The position numbers and the translations under genes are program-made. A DNA stretch of 17,788 nt from Saprospiraceae bacterium (GTDB lineage: Bacteria > Bacteroidota > Bacteroidia > Chitinophagales > Saprospiraceae): assembly GCA_020630355.1 (NCBI GenBank), contig JAHDBO010000011.1, forward strand, positions 1-17,788, given 5' to 3'. Below are positions 14,205-17,788 of this stretch, one piece after another (the stretch's first letter is position 1; the number at the start of each line of letters is the position of its first letter). The notes beneath the pieces are model-generated. The model was not told the DNA's origin and did no database searches. It saw only the letters and a list, made by a program, of their open reading frames with translations.

Positions 14205-15674
14205 TTATAACGTAATCTTAGCGCCCATGTTCAAAGAGATACTATTGATTTTGTCATTGTTTGGGCCAATTTTAGCGCCATGGATAGTGTGCGATAAAGA
14301 AGGCTCAATAAATACGCTGAAATTATTGGAAAGTAAGCGTTCTGCTCCTAGACCTAAGTTGGCAGTGACAAAGTAGTTGTCGTTGAGCGTACCTTCAGCG
14401 AAAAGCCCCCCGTCTGTGTTGAGTGATGGTCGCTGCTGTGAGCTAGAGTTTGTACCTGTATCGAAAGGAGTGATATTGTCGAAAATCACTTGCCGTTGAT
14501 AGAGCTTGGACAGTGCTACCACATGTAGGGTTCCCCCTGTTTTAGCGTAAAATTTCCAGCCTTTGTGGTATAAGAAATTGTAACTAAAGTTCAAGGGTAA
14601 GCTTACTAAATCAAACTCGATATCCTCCAAACTTTCCGCAAAGAAATTTTCTTGGATGCTACCTTTGATTTCAATGACTTCTTTAGGACGATAAGTGACT
14701 AAAGCATATTCAACACCCGTCTCTGTTTCCCATCTTCCTTTGCTAAAACCTACCACAAAACCACCTGAAAAACCTAGATTAGCGGTCTGGTAAGAGCTTT
14801 CTATTTTTTCGTTGTATGGCGTAAATACTAGATTGGCATCAGGACTGATATACATACCGAGACGCAATCTGGATTTAGGTTTAAGCGGTTTTATTTCGGG
14901 ACGATCCAAAGCCAGTGTTTGGTTGAAAACGGGTTTTTCTAATCTATCAATAGCCAATAAAGGTCTACCAGCGAGCTTCATAGGGTTCAAATCCATTGTT
15001 GCTTCTCTGTCTGATTCCTTTTGGTTGCGACTTTTGACTTCCCCTTTTTCAATAGCGGCAATGAGTTCTTTTTCAGAAACTTGTTTCTCTGGAAAAGATA
15101 CAACTGTCTTGGTCGGAGTTACTGATTGACGAGCTTTAGGTTGATTCCGTTCCTTTTCCACGGAAGTGGATGTATTATTTTGAATGGGAGCAGTTGCCTT
15201 TGAAGCAAAAATAACTTTGGAAGGTTTCGTAGTGGCCTTCTCTTTTTCTTCCTCTATTTTTTCTAAAGACGGATTTGCAGGGGGAATTTCTTTCTTATTA
15301 TTAAGATTATTATCGGGCAAAGTCTCTAGCTCTTGAGTAGGGGATATTCCTTTTTCATAGGCAGCGCTAGAAGCTACATCATAAGGAATGTATTGAGCAA
15401 CTGTAAATAATACCAAGGCCAGAATGAGTACTTCCAAACCTTTTATGGTGAAATAACGCTTCTGGAATTGGTCTTCTTCTTCCAATCTTTTTTCCATCGC
15501 ACCCCAATCACTTTCACCAAAAGGGACAGTGGATGCTTCTATTCCTTCTTTGATCCAATCATCAAAGTCTTGATCGAGTTTATCCTCCATCATCGCCCAG
15601 TCGTTGGGCTGAAACGGAACTTCATACTCGTTCATTTCTTTTTTAATCCAATCATCAAAGTGATTATTTTCCAT
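14205..15674 (-). CDS. Anti-sigma-like membrane protein with C-terminal outer-membrane beta-barrel domain
   Basis: The 489-residue protein has three parts. Residues 1-75 are acidic and cytoplasmic, with two tandem repeats of about 30 residues (5-33 and 35-64), each with a DDWIK, a VPF and a DW..ME element. One TM helix follows (about 79-96, GLEVLILALVLFTVAQYI). Residues 100-265 form a Pro/Lys/Glu/Thr-rich linker. Residues 266-489 alternate like a beta-barrel (RLRLGMYISPDANLVFTPY, GFSGGFVVGFSKG, FYAKTGGTLHVVAL) and end in a hydrophobic terminal strand (ISLNMGAKITL). The gene overlaps the ECF sigma gene by 11 bp, the usual place of an anti-sigma factor. An anti-sigma role is therefore inferred from position and topology; no zinc-finger anti-sigma motif is seen. 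Confidence 0.8.
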   Translation of the reverse strand: MENNHFDDWIKKEMNEYEVPFQPNDWAMMEDKLDQDFDDWIKEGIEASTVPFGESDWGAMEKRLEEEDQFQKRYFTIKGLEVLILALVLFTVAQYIPYDVASSAAYEKGISPTQELETLPDNNLNNKKEIPPANPSLEKIEEEKEKATTKPSKVIFASKATAPIQNNTSTSVEKERNQPKARQSVTPTKTVVSFPEKQVSEKELIAAIEKGEVKSRNQKESDREATMDLNPMKLAGRPLLAIDRLEKPVFNQTLALDRPEIKPLKPKSRLRLGMYISPDANLVFTPYNEKIESSYQTANLGFSGGFVVGFSKGRWETETGVEYALVTYRPKEVIEIKGSIQENFFAESLEDIEFDLVSLPLNFSYNFLYHKGWKFYAKTGGTLHVVALSKLYQRQVIFDNITPFDTGTNSSSQQRPSLNTDGGLFAEGTLNDNYFVTANLGLGAERLLSNNFSVFIEPSLSHTIHGAKIGPNNDKINSISLNMGAKITL

Positions 15675-16227
15675 ACTCCGTGTATTTAGGCAGCAATACC
15701 TCTTTTAATTTGATTCTGGCTTTTACCAAGTTTGACCTTGATGTACTTTCAGTGATGCCCATTTGTTCAGCGATTTCCTTGTGAGAAAACCCTTCCACTA
15801 CATACAAGTTGAAAACCGTGCGGTAAGCGGGAGATAAATCCTGCACTGCTCTCATGATTTCCTTCTTGCTGATTTGACTGATGGCGTCGGCATCGCCCGT
15901 TTGTTTGTCTCTGACCGTATCGAGGTCCTCTGTTCTGCGTCGAACCCTCTTGCGATAATAATCGATAGAGGTATTGATCATAATACGTTTAATCCAAGCA
16001 TTGAGTGAGGTACCTGGATTGTACTTTGATACGTTCTTGAAGACTTTGATAAATCCTTCGTGCAATATATCCCGTGCGTCTTCGGGATTATTCGAATAGC
16101 GTAAGCACACGCCCATCATCTTACTGTAATACTCTTCGTACAGTTTACGTTGCGCCCATCTTTCCTTTCGGATACAGGCTGCGATGAAATTCCTTTCCTC
16201 GTTTTCTAAAGACAGGGCAATGTTCAT
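15664..16227 (-). CDS. RNA polymerase ECF sigma factor
   Basis: The 187-residue protein has sigma region 2 (about 26-95, with DARDILHEGFIKVFKNVSKY and the NAWIKRIMINTSIDYYRKR segment that contacts the -10 element) and region 4 (about 121-175, LSPAYRTVFNLYVVEGFSHKEIAEQMGIT helix-turn-helix). Nothing resembling region 1 or 3 is present, as expected for the ECF class. The stop overlaps the start of the anti-sigma-barrel gene by 11 bp, so the two proteins are co-translated. A perfect palindrome (16232-16250) lies just before the ATG. A possible TTTG-N19-TATATTGT promoter reads into it (16298 to 16268 on the minus strand), with a degenerate -7 box. Confidence 0.95.
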   Translation of the reverse strand: MNIALSLENEERNFIAACIRKERWAQRKLYEEYYSKMMGVCLRYSNNPEDARDILHEGFIKVFKNVSKYNPGTSLNAWIKRIMINTSIDYYRKRVRRRTEDLDTVRDKQTGDADAISQISKKEIMRAVQDLSPAYRTVFNLYVVEGFSHKEIAEQMGITESTSRSNLVKARIKLKEVLLPKYTEYGK

Positions 16228-16231
16228 TTAA

Positions 16232-16250
16232 GTTAATTTTCAAAATTAAC
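16232..16250 (-). promoter_or_regulatory. Perfect palindrome just upstream of the sigma gene
   Basis: gttaatttt-c-aaaattaac has 9-base perfect arms around one base and ends five bases before the sigma ATG (16227). Its position overlaps the ribosome-binding region. It could be an operator or an mRNA hairpin that limits translation of the sigma factor. No known binding protein is recognised. Confidence 0.55.
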
Positions 16251-16311
16251 CCAAAACGCTTGTATTTACAATATACTCTATGTTAAGGACATTGCAAATT
16301 CAGGATTAAAG

Positions 16312-16488
16312 GTGTCTCGGAGACAAACTTACTTTCAAAACGTTCAGGTTTTAAAAAATGCTGCCACACGGTTTATTTCCTTTATAGAAATATCTTGTTT
16401 TATCATCCTTGTCGGAATGATGCTGGTCGTGTATACTCGCTTAAACCCCCTTGAATATAAAAACGCTTCTTGGAGATTTTCTATTTAA
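16312..16488 (+). CDS. Candidate small membrane protein with GTG start
   Basis: A reading frame of 58 residues starts with GTG at 16312 and stops at 16486-16488. The frame stays open back to a stop at 16234. AGGA lies six bases before the GTG. The predicted product has a basic N-terminus (VSRRQTYFQNVQVLKNAATR), one hydrophobic helix (about residues 21-42, FISFIEISCFIILVGMMLVVY) and a short polar tail. It would be divergent from the sigma gene. The composition is plausible for a real small membrane protein, but a chance open frame in AT-rich DNA is also possible and no homologue is recognised. Confidence 0.3.
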   Translation: MSRRQTYFQNVQVLKNAATRFISFIEISCFIILVGMMLVVYTRLNPLEYKNASWRFSI

Positions 16489-16551
16489 CGAATCGTTAAC
16501 AAGACTTAGTTTATAGCTTTCGCTAAAAGTTGAGGAGTTATCTGGTTGAAT

Positions 16552-16589
16552 AAAAAAAGCTTGCACTTGATATAAATCAAATGCAAGCT
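16552..16589 (-). terminator. Intrinsic terminator of the coiled-coil gene
   Basis: On the minus strand, agcttgcatttgat (16589-16576) pairs with atcaagtgcaagct (16571-16558) with one mismatch around a 4-base loop. It is followed by seven T (complement of 16552-16558). It lies 118 bp past the stop at 16708, with the diverged repeat copy in between. Confidence 0.88.
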
Positions 16590-16626
16590 CCCCTCTGTTG
16601 CGTTTTACACATCTTTAGATATTAGT

Positions 16627-16702
16627 CGATTTTGGCAAAACAAGTAAATTGTACCTTGTCGATTTTTGATCTAAAATCTAAATGCTAATGACTACAATCT
16701 AT
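16627..16702 (-). repeat. Diverged copy D of the MITE-like repeat
   Basis: A gap-free alignment of about 76 bases starting at cgattttgg against copy B (from 12381) gives roughly 70 % identity, with clear blocks gatttt, atcta, atctaaa and ctaa. The terminal inverted repeats are not recognisable. It has the same orientation as copy B and directly follows the stop of the coiled-coil gene. Confidence 0.5.
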
Positions 16703-16707
16703 CTTTT

Positions 16708-17712
16708 CTACTTCATCTTATAAATACCTTTACCAACCAGATAGCCCTTATTGTAGACTTCCATATCGTAGATGCCTTTCACAAATGCTTGTCCAGGTTG
16801 CCAATCTACACAAGTATTGACTTCGTCATTGGCATATTCTACTTGGGTCTTTTTCGTGAAGCGCATTTGCTCATTGGTCTTGCTGTGCACGGTAACGCCA
16901 GAACCAAGTTCTTCTACATAAAGCGTTTCTCCTAGCGGGCTAATCATACGCACATGAAATTCTTCATTGCCGGGAGCGACCACATCATTTTGCTGCGTGG
17001 CAAAGCATAAAGTAATCACATCAATGTTTTTTGCATAACGTTTTTTGACCCGTGTGCCGTTTTTACGAACTTTATAACCTGTACCGCCAAGCATTGTCAC
17101 TTTGATAGCAGAGGCGATGTCCACTTTTTGGGCTAAGGCTTGTTTCTGTTGTTCCAAATTCGCCTTTTCGGTAGCAAGTTGCTCTTTTTCCACATTGAGT
17201 GCCTGTACATTTTCTTGTTCCCGTACGACCTCGGTCTGTAGAATCTCCTTTTCTTCGGTGAGTCGGATATTTGACTGAGTGAGTTGTTCTTTTTCTTGTT
17301 CGAGTTGATCTATTCTGGTCAAAAACTCGCTTTGCTTGCGGATAAGGTTCTTGATTTCTTCTCTCGCTTTTTTTAGTTCGGACTTGCTGCTTTTTGAAGA
17401 GCGTAACATCTTATTGATTTTAGATTTTTGTTCTTCTAAATCAGACTTTTGTTTTTGGATAATATCTTCCAAGCCAGTGTTTTCGGCTAAGGCTTCATCC
17501 AACTCTGCGATAGCATTATCGTATTCTTCTTGCAATTCCGCTTTTACTTCTTCTACTTGTTCTATCTCGATTTGCTTGGCTTCTATCTCTTTTTCTTGAC
17601 CGTATTTATTGTACAGCAATGCGGCTACTGTAATCAATAACAAAACGATGACTACACCTGCTATGGCTAATAATCTTTGTTGATTGCTCTTTTTTTCAAA
17701 TGAGGTACTCAT
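16708..17712 (-). CDS. Membrane-anchored coiled-coil protein
   Basis: The 334-residue protein has a short cytoplasmic N-terminus, one TM helix (about 14-35, LLAIAGVVIVLLLITVAALLY) and a long Glu/Lys/Gln-rich coiled coil (about 38-198), with a basic Ser/Lys break at 103-110 (LRSSKSSK). The C-terminal domain (about 200-334) is probably beta-rich: IKVTMLGGTGYKVRKNGTRVKK, RYAKNIDVITLCFATQ, EFHVRMISPLGETLYVEE and GIYDMEVYNKGYLVGKGIYKMK. The helix would act as a signal anchor, with coil and C-terminal domain in the periplasm. I do not recognise the C-terminal family; such proteins are often loosely called SMC-like because of the coil. It has its own terminator, and a repeat copy lies at each end. 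Function unknown. Confidence 0.85.
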   Translation of the reverse strand: MSTSFEKKSNQQRLLAIAGVVIVLLLITVAALLYNKYGQEKEIEAKQIEIEQVEEVKAELQEEYDNAIAELDEALAENTGLEDIIQKQKSDLEEQKSKINKMLRSSKSSKSELKKAREEIKNLIRKQSEFLTRIDQLEQEKEQLTQSNIRLTEEKEILQTEVVREQENVQALNVEKEQLATEKANLEQQKQALAQKVDIASAIKVTMLGGTGYKVRKNGTRVKKRYAKNIDVITLCFATQQNDVVAPGNEEFHVRMISPLGETLYVEELGSGVTVHSKTNEQMRFTKKTQVEYANDEVNTCVDWQPGQAFVKGIYDMEVYNKGYLVGKGIYKMK

Positions 17713-17738
17713 AAGTTTTATTTAAGGTTGGAAATAAA

Positions 17739-17788
17739 TAGATTTTATTCTAAAATCAGATATTAGTAATTAGTCTTTAGATATTAGA
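17739..17788 (+). repeat. MITE-like intergenic repeat, copy C, cut by the window end
   Basis: The last 50 bases match the start of copy A with one mismatch and the reverse complement of copy B without a mismatch. The unit begins tagattttattc after aaataaa. It lies 26 bp upstream of the coiled-coil gene start, in the same orientation as copy A. The rest of the element is beyond the window. Confidence 0.85.

Larger units (their letters stand above)
16228..16707. other. 480-bp intergenic region with palindromes, a candidate small gene and a repeat
   Basis: Between the sigma gene and the coiled-coil gene the sequence holds a perfect palindrome before the sigma ATG, a possible 58-codon plus-strand reading frame (16312-16488), a small palindrome at its stop (ttaacgaatcgttaa, 16485-16499), an intrinsic terminator for the coiled-coil gene (16552-16589) and a diverged copy of the MITE-like repeat (16627-16702). 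Confidence 0.7.

Overview
The window looks like an ordinary chromosomal segment of a Bacteroidota bacterium, possibly Saprospiria-like. The evidence is an AT-rich base composition, mostly weak Shine-Dalgarno sites, promoters of the TAnnTTTG type before prs and rplY, a Prs with a Bacteroidota-style flexible loop (YARQDRKHKPR), a two-domain CTC-type L25, and an ECF sigma factor with a Bacteroidota-style inner-membrane partner. The assignment is an inference; there is no rRNA or tRNA here to confirm it. I see no phage genes, transposase, CRISPR array or complete insertion sequence.

Layout. 1-371 is the N-terminal part of a short-chain dehydrogenase (minus strand), cut by the window edge. It is divergent from a small DUF1801 protein (484-840), and a near-perfect 20-bp-arm hairpin lies between them. 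Next, on the minus strand, come an HSL-type alpha/beta hydrolase (982-1941) and a very large 12-TM NtrY-like sensor kinase (2019-5858) with no response regulator in the window. The 650-bp gap 5859-6509 is a nest of repeats. Then, on the plus strand, there is a tight three-gene cassette: a zinc-ribbon/TM/coiled-coil/LysM protein, a short GrpE-like protein, and an unrecognised protein. It is followed by rnr (RNase R). An NfeD-like membrane protein (minus) converges on rnr. Then come prs and rplY (both plus), which meet a DUF547 lipoprotein (minus) at a shared bidirectional terminator. Further right on the minus strand is an ECF sigma factor overlapping its presumed partner, a protein that combines an anti-sigma-like cytoplasmic head, one TM helix, a linker and a C-terminal beta-barrel. 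Last is a membrane-anchored coiled-coil protein (16708-17712).

The least explained feature is a family of ~111-bp intergenic repeats. It has two full copies (5925-6036 and, inverted, 12363-12473, about four mismatches), one copy cut by the window end (17739-17788), and one diverged copy (16627-16702). The repeat has imperfect terminal inverted repeats starting with TA, so it looks like a MITE-type non-autonomous element. A second, looser family of long imperfect hairpins sits at 6193-6298 and 10992-11090. The best candidates for undescribed biology among the genes are the zinc-ribbon-LysM / GrpE-like / unknown cassette, which has no DnaK or DnaJ beside it, and the sigma / anti-sigma-barrel pair, whose second protein would connect the cytoplasm to the outer membrane in one chain.
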